DNA of 64,000 nt, taken from positions 186,001 to 250,000 of the forward strand of contig OY970300.1 of NCBI GenBank assembly GCA_963716245.1, given 5' to 3'. Shown piece by piece: positions 1-7,939 of this stretch (positions are counted from its first letter, which is position 1; each line of letters opens with the position of its first letter). The notes beneath the pieces were generated by a model. The model was not told the DNA's origin, ran no database searches, and saw only the letters and a program-made list of their open reading frames with translations. The translations under genes and the position numbers were made by a program. This DNA is from VRUE01 sp963716245. Its GTDB lineage: Bacteria > Actinomycetota > Thermoleophilia > Solirubrobacterales > 70-9.

Positions 1-8
1 GAAGTTCC

Positions 9-704
9 TCATTCCCGGAAGCGGTAGCCCACGCCTCGCACCGTGAACAGGTACTCCGGTTGCTTGGGGTCGCCCTCCAGCTTCTCGCGCAGGTGACGGA
101 TGTGGACATCGATCGTGCGCGGATCGCGGTATTCGGAGTCGCCCCAGACGTGCTCGAGCAGGGTCTCGCGGCTGAGCACCCTGCCGGGGGAGCGGGCGAG
201 CGCGGCGAGGATCTCGAACTCCACGTAGGTGACCCCCACGTCCTGGTCGTGGTGGGTGACCGTGCGGCGCTCCGGGTCGATCCGCAGCGCGCCGTGCTCG
301 ATCGGACCCTCCTCGGCGGGGGTGCCGACCATCCGCGAACGGCGCAGCGCCGCCTTCACCCGGCTGCGGAACTCGCGCATCGAGAAGGGCTTGGTGATGT
401 AGTCGTCGGCGCCCACCTCGAGGCCGGCGACCTTGTCTGTCTCGCTGCCCTTCGCGGTCAGCATGATGATCGGAACCTGGCTGCGGCGGCGCAGCTGCCT
501 GCACACTTCGACGCCGTCCAGCTTCGGCAGCATCAGGTCGAGGATCACGAGGTCGAAGCGTGTCTCGCCGAACCGCTCGAGCGCTTCGCGGCCGTCCAGC
601 GCCGAGACGACCTGGTAGCCGTCCTTGCGGAGCGGATAGCTGAGCAGGGTCTGAACCGACTGCTCGTCGTCGACGAGGAGTATCCGCGTAGACCCGTTCC
701 GCAT
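9..704 (-). CDS. OmpR/PhoB-family two-component response regulator
   Basis: Cytoplasmic DNA-binding response regulator. A receiver domain comes first (RILLVDDE acidic pocket, phospho-acceptor Asp in LVILDLMLPKLDG, conserved Thr in MLTAKG, Lys in ITKPFS). A C-terminal winged helix follows (RTIDVHIRHLREKLE, VRGVGYRF). The open frame reaches 776, but the ATG at 704 (MRNGSTRILLVDDE) starts directly before the receiver fold and gives the usual length of about 231 residues. The partner histidine kinase is probably beyond the left edge of the window. The regulon cannot be named from sequence. Confidence 0.93.
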   Translation of the reverse strand: MRNGSTRILLVDDEQSVQTLLSYPLRKDGYQVVSALDGREALERFGETRFDLVILDLMLPKLDGVEVCRQLRRRSQVPIIMLTAKGSETDKVAGLEVGADDYITKPFSMREFRSRVKAALRRSRMVGTPAEEGPIEHGALRIDPERRTVTHHDQDVGVTYVEFEILAALARSPGRVLSRETLLEHVWGDSEYRDPRTIDVHIRHLREKLEGDPKQPEYLFTVRGVGYRFRE

Positions 705-805
705 ACGAGGAAGCGTAATCGGCCGCAGTTTTGGAGTCGCTGCGCGTGCGACCGTGGACATATGTGCGAGTACCAAGAACTAAGGGTCCTGGGTAGCCGG
801 CCGAT

Positions 806-1066
806 ATGAGGCGCAGGATGCAGAAGCGGCAACTGAAGAGGCTGATCGAGACCGGGCACTACCAGCCCGCGCCGGAACAGGTCGCCTGCGCGATGCTTCG
901 GCGGCGGGGAGTGCGTGAGCTCCTGATCGGGGGCATCCCGGCCGGCTCGAACGGCGTGAGCTCGAACGGCGTGAGCTCGAACGGCGCGAGCCCGAACGGC
1001 AACCTGCCGCTCAACCCAGCTGATCGAATCCAGTCGCCCTCAGCGGTTCCCCGCCAGGCCGCCTGA
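806..1066 (+). CDS. Small FlgM-like anti-sigma-type protein
   Basis: An 86-residue protein. Residues 6-40 (KRQLKRLIETGHYQPAPEQVA and following) resemble the FlgM anti-sigma-28 signature: a helix, then G-x-Y-x-P-x-x-x-V-A, then a basic helix. The C-terminal half is a low-complexity linker with the tandem motif SNGVS-SNGVS-SNGAS. The 3' end overlaps the convergent thiL 3' end by about 55 bp. The FlgM assignment rests on motif resemblance only and there are no flagellar genes in the window. It could also be a small unrelated DNA- or sigma-binding protein. Confidence 0.55.
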   Translation: MRRRMQKRQLKRLIETGHYQPAPEQVACAMLRRRGVRELLIGGIPAGSNGVSSNGVSSNGASPNGNLPLNPADRIQSPSAVPRQAA

Positions 1067-2018
1067 TCTCGACTCCCTCGCCGGGAAGGACCTCGCCGAT
1101 TGGGGTCAGCGCCTCGCCGATCTCCCCGACGGCCCGGATCGCCTGCTCCAAGCGGTCGGCAGGAAGGGCGGCCAGCAGCTCGTAGTCCTCGCCGCCCGAC
1201 GCGGCCAGCTCCAGGGAGTCGCGGCCGGCCGAGGCGGCGACCTCGGCGACCCCCGGCGCGAGGGGCAGCGCTGCGGCGTCGATTCGCAGGCAGACGCCGC
1301 TCGCGGCGGCCAGGTGACGGGCGTCGCCGCCGAGGCCGTCGCTGAGGTCGACCATCGCCGTCGCCCCCGCAGCGGCGAGCAGCCGACCCGCCTCCAGGCG
1401 GGGATTCGGCTCGAGCTGGCGAGCGATCAATCCGTCGTCCATGGCCGGCGACTGTGGAGTTGACCTCCCCCCAGTGTGGTCAACTCCACAGTCAGCGTTC
1501 ATTTCGAGCAGCGCGAGGCCGGCCGCGGCGCCGCCGAGCTCTCCGGTGAGGACGAGCGCATCGCCGGGGCGGGCACCGGCGCGGGTCACGAGGTCCTCCG
1601 GGCGCGGCGCGTGGCCGACCACCGTGGTCGCCAGCGTCAGCACCGGAGCGCGGCTCACGTCGCCGCCCGCCAGGTTCGTCCCGGTTGCGCGGGCGAGCTC
1701 TGCGAGCCCGTCGAGCAGCTCCATGCACTCGTCCTCGCCGAGGTCGGCGGGGACGCCGAGGAAGACGTACGCCTCACCCGGCTCCGCACCCATCGCCGCC
1801 AGATCGGAGAGGGCCGTCGCGAGGGCCTTTCGCCCCACCTGGGCGAGGCTGCTCCACTCGCGCCGGAAGTGGACGCCCTCGACCAGCGCGTCGACCGACG
1901 TGGCCGTGGCCCCGCCGGGGACCGCGATCGCCGCGTCGTCCCCGCTGCCGAGCCGCAGCCGCGGGCCGGCAGGCGGCAGGCGCTCCCGAATACGGGCCAG
2001 CAGCTCGAACTCGCCCAT
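1011..2018 (-). CDS. thiL: Thiamine-monophosphate kinase
   Basis: ATP-dependent phosphorylation of thiamine monophosphate to thiamine diphosphate, the last step of cofactor B1 synthesis. Family motifs are present: GSGDDAA near the N-terminus (metal/ATP binding), MVDLSDGLGGDARHL, and GEDYELL near the C-terminus, in the AIRS/PurM-like fold. The frame opens at 2057, but the ATG at 2018 (MGEFELLARIRERL) matches the family start. The middle of the gene holds an unusual insert (about CGVDHTGGRSTPQSP) encoded by a perfect DNA palindrome at 1450-1493. It is divergent from the flippase-like gene at 2084. Confidence 0.93.
   Translation of the reverse strand: MGEFELLARIRERLPPAGPRLRLGSGDDAAIAVPGGATATSVDALVEGVHFRREWSSLAQVGRKALATALSDLAAMGAEPGEAYVFLGVPADLGEDECMELLDGLAELARATGTNLAGGDVSRAPVLTLATTVVGHAPRPEDLVTRAGARPGDALVLTGELGGAAAGLALLEMNADCGVDHTGGRSTPQSPAMDDGLIARQLEPNPRLEAGRLLAAAGATAMVDLSDGLGGDARHLAAASGVCLRIDAAALPLAPGVAEVAASAGRDSLELAASGGEDYELLAALPADRLEQAIRAVGEIGEALTPIGEVLPGEGVEIRRPGGEPLRATGFDQLG
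1450..1493. repeat. Perfect 16-bp palindrome inside thiL
   Basis: Arms GACTGTGGAGTTGACC (1450-1465) and GGTCAACTCCACAGTC (1478-1493) are exact inverted copies around a 12-nt loop. The element keeps the thiL frame open and adds a short Gly/Thr/Ser/Pro segment. It resembles a REP-like or mobile palindromic insertion into a surface loop. Confidence 0.85.
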
Positions 2019-2083
2019 CGGCTGACTATCCCAGACGACCGTCGCCGGGGGAGACACGATGAGCGACCCGGGGGAGGACTAAG

Positions 2084-3166
2084 GTGCGGCGGAACGTGGG
2101 CGACCGACAACCATTCCTGCACCGGGTCGGGGCGGCCGCGGCGCGAATCGGCACGCGTCCGCCGCGCAGCAAGGGGGTGCGGCTGGCGATCCAGATGGGG
2201 ATCGCGGTCCTCGTCTTCGGCTTCCTCGTCCTCACGGTCGTCAACCAGTGGGCCGAGATCAAGGACGAGGGTGTCCACTTCCACGTCGTCTGGCTGCTGC
2301 CCGCCTTCGTCTTCATCGGCCTCTTCTACGCGCTCAGCGCGCTCGGCTGGGACCTGATCCTCCGCTTCCTCGGCCACCGGATCGGGCTCGGACGGACCCA
2401 GGTCGCCTGGGGCCAGCCCCTCCTGGCGCGCTACGTGCCGGGCAGCGTCCTCTACGTCCTCGGACGGCTGCTCCTCTCCGAGCGGGCGGGCGTGTCGCGG
2501 CGGATCACCCTGGCCAGCATCGCCTACGAACAGGCGATCTCCGCCACGGCCGCGATCGCCGTCGCCGCCTACTTCATCATCAGCCATCCCGACCTCGAGG
2601 GCGAGCCGCTGCGCTGGGCCGTCCTGCTGCTGATCCCGGCCCTGGTCGCTCTGCTCAGCCCACGCGTCTTCCGCCCGCTCGCCGACCGGGCGCTGGCGGC
2701 GTTCGGACGGGACCCGCTGCCCGCGGTGATCCCGCTGCGCGGCGTCCTCGCGCTGCTCGGCTTCTACGCCCTCAACTGGGTGGTGGTCGCGATCGGGCTC
2801 TACTGCGTCGCCCGCTCGGTCAGCAAGATCCCGTTCGAGGAGTTCCTCACGGTCGGCTCGGCACAGGCGGTCGGGTACGTGGCCGCCCTCGTCACCCTCG
2901 TCGCGCCGGCCGGCCTCGGCATCCGCGACGCCGCGTTCGCCTGGGCGGTGAAGGTCGCGGTGCCCGGCCAGAGCTTCGCGGTCGCCTCGCTGATCGCAAT
3001 CGTGGTCCGCGGCGTGATGACGGTCGTCGAGCTGGTCTACGTCGGCGCAGTGACCGCGCTGGGCAAACGCGAGGGATGGTCGATCCCGACCGGCATCGTG
3101 CACGCGACGCCCGAGGAGGAAGCGGCGGAGCAGCCGCCGCGGACGCATTCGCCCGAGATTCTCTGA
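2084..3166 (+). CDS. Flippase-like integral membrane protein (UPF0104 / LPG-synthase TM domain)
   Basis: A 360-residue polytopic membrane protein starting at GTG. It has about eight hydrophobic segments and the signatures of the UPF0104/YbhN family: RYVPGSVLYVLGRLLL after the second helix, and PAGLGIRDAAFAWAV in the C-terminal third. Members act in lipid or polyprenol-linked sugar transfer, or form the membrane part of lysyl-phosphatidylglycerol synthase. No synthetase domain is present here. The GT-C glycosyltransferase gene is convergent, just downstream across a hairpin. Confidence 0.82.
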   Translation: MRRNVGDRQPFLHRVGAAAARIGTRPPRSKGVRLAIQMGIAVLVFGFLVLTVVNQWAEIKDEGVHFHVVWLLPAFVFIGLFYALSALGWDLILRFLGHRIGLGRTQVAWGQPLLARYVPGSVLYVLGRLLLSERAGVSRRITLASIAYEQAISATAAIAVAAYFIISHPDLEGEPLRWAVLLLIPALVALLSPRVFRPLADRALAAFGRDPLPAVIPLRGVLALLGFYALNWVVVAIGLYCVARSVSKIPFEEFLTVGSAQAVGYVAALVTLVAPAGLGIRDAAFAWAVKVAVPGQSFAVASLIAIVVRGVMTVVELVYVGAVTALGKREGWSIPTGIVHATPEEEAAEQPPRTHSPEIL

Positions 3167-3193
3167 CCCTCCTGGCAGCGCCGCCCGTTGAGG

Positions 3194-3236
3194 GCGGTAG
3201 AGGTTTGTCCCGCATAGCGACACAAACCTCTACCGC
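3194..3236. terminator. Perfect 15-bp hairpin between convergent genes
   Basis: GCGGTAGAGGTTTGT (3194-3208) is exactly complementary to 3222-3236, with a 13-nt loop. It sits between the stop codons of the convergent flippase-like and glycosyltransferase genes, the right place for a bidirectional terminator. There is no clear T-tract, so a structural repeat is the alternative. Confidence 0.6.
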
Positions 3237-3242
3237 GGTCGG

Positions 3243-4400
3243 TCAGATCGGGATCCGGGTGGTCAGCTGGAAGGTCGTCAGGGCGAGGGTCAGGAGTTGC
3301 AGGGGGCGGTCGCGGGAGAGGGCGGCCAGCGGGAGGGCCCAGATCAGGTACCAGGGGAGGAGCCAGGAGGTGGCCAGGAGGAGGCCGAGCGAGGCCCAGC
3401 CTGCGGCGCGGAGCCAGTCGCCGCCGCGCCAAGTCCAGGCGAGGAGGTAGACGACCATGCCGGCGTATAGCGCCAGGGCCAGGGCGCGGATCGGGGTGGG
3501 GTCGAGGCCGGTGAGGCGGGCCGCCGTGATCGGGACGCTCATGTGGCTGGTCCGGTCCTGGTTCTCGCCGGCCAGGCCGAAGCCGCCGAGCCAGTCCCAG
3601 CCGAACGCGACGTAGGCGGCGGCGCAGATTGCCAAGGCGGCGACCGCGGCGCCCAGGACCAGGCTGGCGAGGGGCCTGAGACGGGCCTCGCTCCCTTCGC
3701 GGTGTGTCGGCTTGGGGGCGCCGACCTCGCCCGGTCCCCGCGGGCGGGCGGCGGCGACCAGGGCGAACGGGGCGAGGACGGCGGTCGATGCCTTGACCGC
3801 GAGCGCGGCGACGAACGCGGCGCCGGCGGCCGCCTCACGGGTCGCGAGCAGGGCTGCGACCCCGAGCATCGCGAGCAGCATCGCCAGGCCGTCGTTGTGG
3901 GCGCCGCCGACGACGTGGACCAGGACCAGCGGGTTGAGCGCCACGAAGGCGGCCGCGCGGACGGGGTCGACGCCGCGCACGGCGGCGAGCCGCGCGACGA
4001 GCAGGGCGAGGCCGAGCACGGACACGGCCGCCAGAGCCTTCAGGGTCGCCACGGCGGCGTCGACGGGGAGCCAGGCGAGCCGGTAGGTCGCCAGCGTGAA
4101 CAGCGGCCCGTAGGCGCTCGTCGCATCGGTCCATTCCACCTCGGGGTAGACGGGATCGCCGGGTGCGGCGGCGGGCGGATGGACGTAGGGGTCGAGCCCG
4201 TGGACGACGCCGAGTCGCGCGTAGTCGACGTAGCTGTAGACGTCGTGGGAGAGCAGCACCGGCGCGAGCGCGAAACCGGCGACGAGGACGACGATCGCGC
4301 CCCAGACGACGCGCCGGCCGAGCCGCGGAGTCGTCGCGAGCACGCCGACGTACGCCGCGAAGCCGGCCCAGATGAGCCCGTAGGCAAGTCCCGCGCTCAA
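3243..4400 (-). CDS. GT-C fold polyprenol-phosphate-sugar glycosyltransferase (GT87/MptB-like)
   Basis: A 385-residue protein with about ten hydrophobic helices. It has the GT-C first-loop acidic motif HDVYSYVDYARLG and the downstream GLDPYVHPP...YGPLFTL segment typical of actinobacterial polyprenol-phosphomannose-dependent alpha-mannosyltransferases. The role is probably sugar transfer from a polyprenyl-phosphate donor to cell-envelope glycan or lipid on the outer membrane face. The specific sugar cannot be read from sequence. It lies downstream of the penicillin-binding protein gene on the same strand, separated by two hairpins. Confidence 0.78.
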   Translation of the reverse strand: MSAGLAYGLIWAGFAAYVGVLATTPRLGRRVVWGAIVVLVAGFALAPVLLSHDVYSYVDYARLGVVHGLDPYVHPPAAAPGDPVYPEVEWTDATSAYGPLFTLATYRLAWLPVDAAVATLKALAAVSVLGLALLVARLAAVRGVDPVRAAAFVALNPLVLVHVVGGAHNDGLAMLLAMLGVAALLATREAAAGAAFVAALAVKASTAVLAPFALVAAARPRGPGEVGAPKPTHREGSEARLRPLASLVLGAAVAALAICAAAYVAFGWDWLGGFGLAGENQDRTSHMSVPITAARLTGLDPTPIRALALALYAGMVVYLLAWTWRGGDWLRAAGWASLGLLLATSWLLPWYLIWALPLAALSRDRPLQLLTLALTTFQLTTRIPI

Positions 4401-4409
4401 ACGGGCGAA

Positions 4410-4506
4410 GCGTGCCGTGTCTTAGAAGTCAATGACGGGCAAAGCGGCACGCAGTCGACGTGCCGTCTCTTCGAGGCCACTATGGGCACCGAACACGCGG
4501 CACGTC
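4410..4506. terminator. Two tandem hairpins with related arms
   Basis: The first hairpin is GCGTGCCG (4410-4417) with CGGCACGC (4445-4452). The second is GACGTGCCG (4457-4465) with CGGCACGTC (4498-4506). They fill the spacer between the PBP gene and the downstream glycosyltransferase gene on the minus strand. A terminator or processing signal is the likely role. The shared GTGCCG/CGGCAC arms suggest a duplicated unit. Confidence 0.5.
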
Positions 4507-4509
4507 CGG

Positions 4510-6675
4510 CTAGCCGGCGCCGACGCCGCCGGTGGCGGCGCCTCCGCCAACGCTTCCGCCTCCACCGCCGGCGGGCGGGCTGGGCGACGGCGAGGGGCTA
4601 GGGGTCGGTTCCTGGCCCGCACCGGGCGCGTACTCGTCGGGGTCGTACCCGCCGGTGGCTTCCTCGCCCTTGCGCTCGGCTTCGCTGTCTTCGTCTCCTT
4701 CTTCGGCGCCTTCGTAGTAGTAGTCGTCTTCGCTGTCGGAGGATTCCGTGTACTGGCCGTAGAACGGCGCCCAGCTGACCGGATTCTCCGGTTCGGAGAA
4801 TTCCTCACAGGGGATTTCGCCGTTGATGTAGAGCGAGTTCCAGATCTGCGCCGGGAAGGTGCCGCCGAAGACCGTCGTGCCGTGGACGCTGGTCATTTCG
4901 ATCTCGTTCGACTGCGGATAGCCGACCCAGACGGCCGTCGCCAGGTTCGGCTGGTAGCCGGCGAACCAGGCGTCGGTGTAGTTGTCGGTGGTCCCGGTCT
5001 TGCCCGCCTGGCCACCGCAGCCGGTGTAGGCGGCGGTGCCGGTGCCGCCGGTGATGTTGTCGCGCAGCAGCTGCGTCACCTCGTAGGCGACCCCTTCGGG
5101 AACGACCCGCTTCGGTTCCGCCTCCTCGGGGTGGTCGACCCGCCCGCTCGGGAAGACGACGCGCCGGATAGCGATCGGCTTGCGGTAAATGCCGCCCGCG
5201 GCGAGGGTCGCGTACGCCGAGGTCAGCTCGAGCGGCGAGACGCCGATCCGCAGCCCGCCGATCCCCTCGGCCGGGATGCCGTCGAGTTCGGTCGTGATAC
5301 CCATCGACTTGGCGGTCACGGCGACGTTCTCCGGGCCCACGTCGAGGTCGAGCTGGGCGAAGACGGTGTTGTCGGAGGCGACGGTCGCCTGCTGGAGGTT
5401 GATCGTGCCCTGGTAGCCCTCGTCGGCCGTCGCCACCTCCCAGTGGCCCCATTCGGGCAGGTCGAGGCTGAGCGGTTTGGAGGTGTAATAAGTGGAGTAG
5501 GGGTCGATTCCCTGCTTCAGCGCCGTGGTCAGGACGAAGGTCTTGAAGGTCGAGCCGGGCTGCCGGTGCCCCTGGGCGGCGAGGTTGAACTGGCTGTCTT
5601 CGTAGTTGGAGCTGGAGACCATCGCCTCGATGTGGCCGTTGGCGGGGTCGATCGCCACCAGCGCGGCGGCGGGGTCTTCGGGGTAGGGGAGCGCGGAGCG
5701 CATCGCTTCGAGACCGACTTCCTGGAGGTCGGGGTCGACGGTGGTGTAGACGCGCAGGCCGCCTTTGCGAACCGTGTTGACCCCGTACTTCTCGATCAGC
5801 TTGTCCTCGACGTAGTCGAAGAAGTAGGGCTGGCGCTGGACGAAGTACGTGTCGGAGAGGTTTATCCCGAGGCCACGCTGCTGCCCCTGGTGCGCCCGCT
5901 CGCGGGAGATGTAGCCGAGCTTGGCCATGCTGGAGAGGACTGCGTTGCGGCGCTCGCGCGCCCCCTCCGGGTTGAGGATCGGGTTGTAGTCGGAGGGCGC
6001 CTGGGGGAGCCCGGCCAGCAGCGCCGACTGCTCCAGGGTCAGCTTCCAGACCGGCTTGGAGAAGTAGATCCGGGACGCGGCCTGGACGCCGACCGCGGTC
6101 GTCCCGTTGATCGTCCCGTAGGAGGCGCCGTTGAGGTACTTGCCGAGGATGTCCCGCTTGGAGAACTTCTTCTCGTACTCGATGGCCAGCTGCGCCTCCT
6201 GGATCTTGCGCTCGAGGTTGCGCTTGGGATCGGTGATGCAGAGGTTGCGCATCAGCTGCATCGTGATCGTCGAGCCGCCCTGGACGACCTCGCCGGCCTC
6301 GATGTTCTCGATCAGGGCGCGCAGGCCGCCCTCGTAGTCGATCCCGTCGTGTTCGAAGAAGCGCTCGTCCTCGATCGCGACCGTGGCGTACTCGAGGTCG
6401 GTGGGGATGCGGTCGATCGCGACCGGCGTGCGGGCCTCTTCGGAGGCGATGTAGCCGAGCCGTTCGCCGTCCCCGGCGATCAGGATCGAGTTGCCGCCTT
6501 TGTCGATCGGCCGACAGTCGGAGAGGGGCGGCGCGTCGGCGGCGACGTCGATCACCCAGGAGGCAGCGGCGATCGCGCCCACGGTGACGGCGGCGAGTAC
6601 GCCGGCGAGTACGAAGGCGAGCTTGCTGCGGGCGCCGCCGCGGCGCCGGTGACGTCGGCGATTGCGCTGCGTCAT
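4510..6675 (-). CDS. Bifunctional class A penicillin-binding protein (glycosyltransferase/transpeptidase)
   Basis: Peptidoglycan polymerase and cross-linker. It has a short basic cytoplasmic N-terminus and one TM helix (about residues 25-45). The GT51 domain shows the catalytic EDERFFEHDG motif (about 103) and GGSTITMQLMRN (about 135). The transpeptidase domain shows GSTFK (catalytic Ser, about 375), SDN (about 435) and KTGTT (about 558). The C-terminal 90 residues are an acidic then Pro/Ser/Gly-rich tail. Length (721) is normal for PBP1a/PonA types. Confidence 0.95.
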   Translation of the reverse strand: MTQRNRRRHRRRGGARSKLAFVLAGVLAAVTVGAIAAASWVIDVAADAPPLSDCRPIDKGGNSILIAGDGERLGYIASEEARTPVAIDRIPTDLEYATVAIEDERFFEHDGIDYEGGLRALIENIEAGEVVQGGSTITMQLMRNLCITDPKRNLERKIQEAQLAIEYEKKFSKRDILGKYLNGASYGTINGTTAVGVQAASRIYFSKPVWKLTLEQSALLAGLPQAPSDYNPILNPEGARERRNAVLSSMAKLGYISRERAHQGQQRGLGINLSDTYFVQRQPYFFDYVEDKLIEKYGVNTVRKGGLRVYTTVDPDLQEVGLEAMRSALPYPEDPAAALVAIDPANGHIEAMVSSSNYEDSQFNLAAQGHRQPGSTFKTFVLTTALKQGIDPYSTYYTSKPLSLDLPEWGHWEVATADEGYQGTINLQQATVASDNTVFAQLDLDVGPENVAVTAKSMGITTELDGIPAEGIGGLRIGVSPLELTSAYATLAAGGIYRKPIAIRRVVFPSGRVDHPEEAEPKRVVPEGVAYEVTQLLRDNITGGTGTAAYTGCGGQAGKTGTTDNYTDAWFAGYQPNLATAVWVGYPQSNEIEMTSVHGTTVFGGTFPAQIWNSLYINGEIPCEEFSEPENPVSWAPFYGQYTESSDSEDDYYYEGAEEGDEDSEAERKGEEATGGYDPDEYAPGAGQEPTPSPSPSPSPPAGGGGGSVGGGAATGGVGAG

Positions 6676-6704
6676 GCGGAAAGCGTACTTCGCCGCAGGC
6701 CCGG

Positions 6705-7121
6705 TCAGGCCTGCGTATCGCCGGTGGAGTGGTTGTGAACGATCCCGTCCACGAGCATCTGGTTGGGGATGACGAAGGTGGTCGTGTCGCCGGGGTCGAC
6801 GTAGGTGTAGGAGAGCGTGATGTCGATGACCCGGCCCTCGATCTCCTCGAAGGAGATGCGGTCGCCGATCCGGATCGGCTGGGAGACCGCGATCTGGATG
6901 CCGGCGATCATGTTGCCGATCGTGTGCTGAGCCGCGAAGCCGACGATCGCCGCGAGGACGGCGGTCGAGGCGAGGATGCCCGTGGCGAGGCGGTGCAGCT
7001 CCGTGAACTGGGCGAGCGCGAGGGCGGCGAGGACCAAGAATACGATCAGGACGAGGAGGCGGCGCAGGAAGCGCAGCCTCGTCCGAGTGGACCGCGAGAC
7101 CTGTGAGACTGCCGGCGTCAT
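6705..7121 (-). CDS. Short MscS-family mechanosensitive channel
   Basis: Reading from the ATG at 7121 gives about 138 residues: a basic start, two hydrophobic helices (LLVLIVFLVLAALAL; LASTAVLAAIVGFAAQHTIGN, a pore-helix-like segment), then the beta domain (PIRIGDRISFEEIEGRVIDITLSYTYV...FVIPNQMLVDGIVHNHS). The open frame extends to 7451, but that extension is antisense to the CPBP gene and is probably not coding. Compared with MscS (about 286 residues) the C-terminal alpha/beta vestibule is missing. The start overlaps the start codon of the divergent CPBP gene. Confidence 0.8.
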   Translation of the reverse strand: MTPAVSQVSRSTRTRLRFLRRLLVLIVFLVLAALALAQFTELHRLATGILASTAVLAAIVGFAAQHTIGNMIAGIQIAVSQPIRIGDRISFEEIEGRVIDITLSYTYVDPGDTTTFVIPNQMLVDGIVHNHSTGDTQA

Positions 7122-7824
7122 GGCCGCCAAGTTAGCCGCAGAAGGGGCCGGGCGCCGCCCGATCGCCTTTCCGTACGCCAGCTGGGGCCCGGGCGCAGCC
7201 GTCATCGGCCTCTTCGTGGCCCTCAGTGCGCAGGCGGTGTTCGCCGGCGTCGTCGTCGCCGTCGACCGGCCCGGCGACGGGGACTTCAGCGCGACGGCGA
7301 GCGTCGTCCTCCAGACGCTCGGGGCGCTCGCCTTCATCGCGATCCCGTTCGTGATCGCGATGAAGGGCGGGATCCGCTGGCGGGAGGCGCTCCGGCGGCT
7401 GGGCTGGCGGGGGTTCTCGTCGGCCGCGGTGCCGTGGATGGGAGTCGCCATCGCCGCCTATCTCGCCTTTGCGGCGGTCTACGTGGCGCTGGTCGGCGAA
7501 CCGAAGCAGGAAGACATCGCCGAGGCCTTCGGCAGCCTGCCCTTCCAGATCCTCCTGATCGCGGTTGCCGCTCCGATCAGCGAGGAGGTCTTCTTCCGGG
7601 GCATGATGTTCGGCGGCCTGCGCCGCCGCATGCCCCGATTGGTCGCGGCGCTCGTCAGCGCCGCCATCTTCGGCGCGCTGCACGCGTTCACCGGACTCAG
7701 TGCCGTGCCGCCGCTGATCGCCTTCGGCTTCATCCTCGCACTGCTCTACGAGAAGACCGGCTCGATCGTCCCGGGGATCATTCTCCACGCGTTGAACAAC
7801 TCTGTCGCCCTGGCTGCTCAGTAG
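7120..7824 (+). CDS. CPBP-family intramembrane metalloprotease (CAAX-protease-like)
   Basis: Polytopic membrane protease of the Abi/CPBP family. The motifs are in order: ISEEVFFRGMMFGGLRRR (Glu-Glu and Arg, about residue 154), FGALHAF (metal-ligand His), and HALNNS near the C-terminus. The start at ATG 7120 (MAAKLAAEG) is preferred over the longer Arg-rich frame from 6976. Members cleave prenylated or membrane substrates or act in bacteriocin self-immunity. The substrate here is unknown. Confidence 0.86.
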   Translation: MAAKLAAEGAGRRPIAFPYASWGPGAAVIGLFVALSAQAVFAGVVVAVDRPGDGDFSATASVVLQTLGALAFIAIPFVIAMKGGIRWREALRRLGWRGFSSAAVPWMGVAIAAYLAFAAVYVALVGEPKQEDIAEAFGSLPFQILLIAVAAPISEEVFFRGMMFGGLRRRMPRLVAALVSAAIFGALHAFTGLSAVPPLIAFGFILALLYEKTGSIVPGIILHALNNSVALAAQ

Positions 7825-7829
7825 CCGGC

Positions 7830-7907
7830 GGGCGGGTCCTGTCGTGAGGATGGAGTCCTCGTCCTCGCAAGCTGCGGGCGAGGACCCCATCCCCACGCCA
7901 CCCGCCC
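7830..7907. terminator. Long nested hairpin after the CPBP gene
   Basis: Nested stems: GGGCGGGT (7830-7837) with ACCCGCCC (7900-7907), GGATGG with CCATCC inside, and GTCCTCG (7861-7867) with CGAGGAC (7879-7885) at the tip. It fills the gap between the CPBP and L,D-transpeptidase genes, with no T-run. It probably terminates or stabilises transcripts. Confidence 0.5.
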
Positions 7908-7939
7908 GAGCCGCCTAATCGACCGCCCCGTGCGGCAGA

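Noticed and set aside
1655..3223. Long minus-strand open frame (522 codons)
   Set aside because: It is antisense to the flippase-like gene and overlaps thiL in another frame; its composition (Asp/Arg/Glu-rich, no domain) is that of a high-GC shadow.
4432..6738. 768-codon plus-strand open frame opposite the penicillin-binding protein
   Set aside because: Exact antisense of a gene with complete catalytic motifs; Val/Gly/Asp/Arg-rich shadow.
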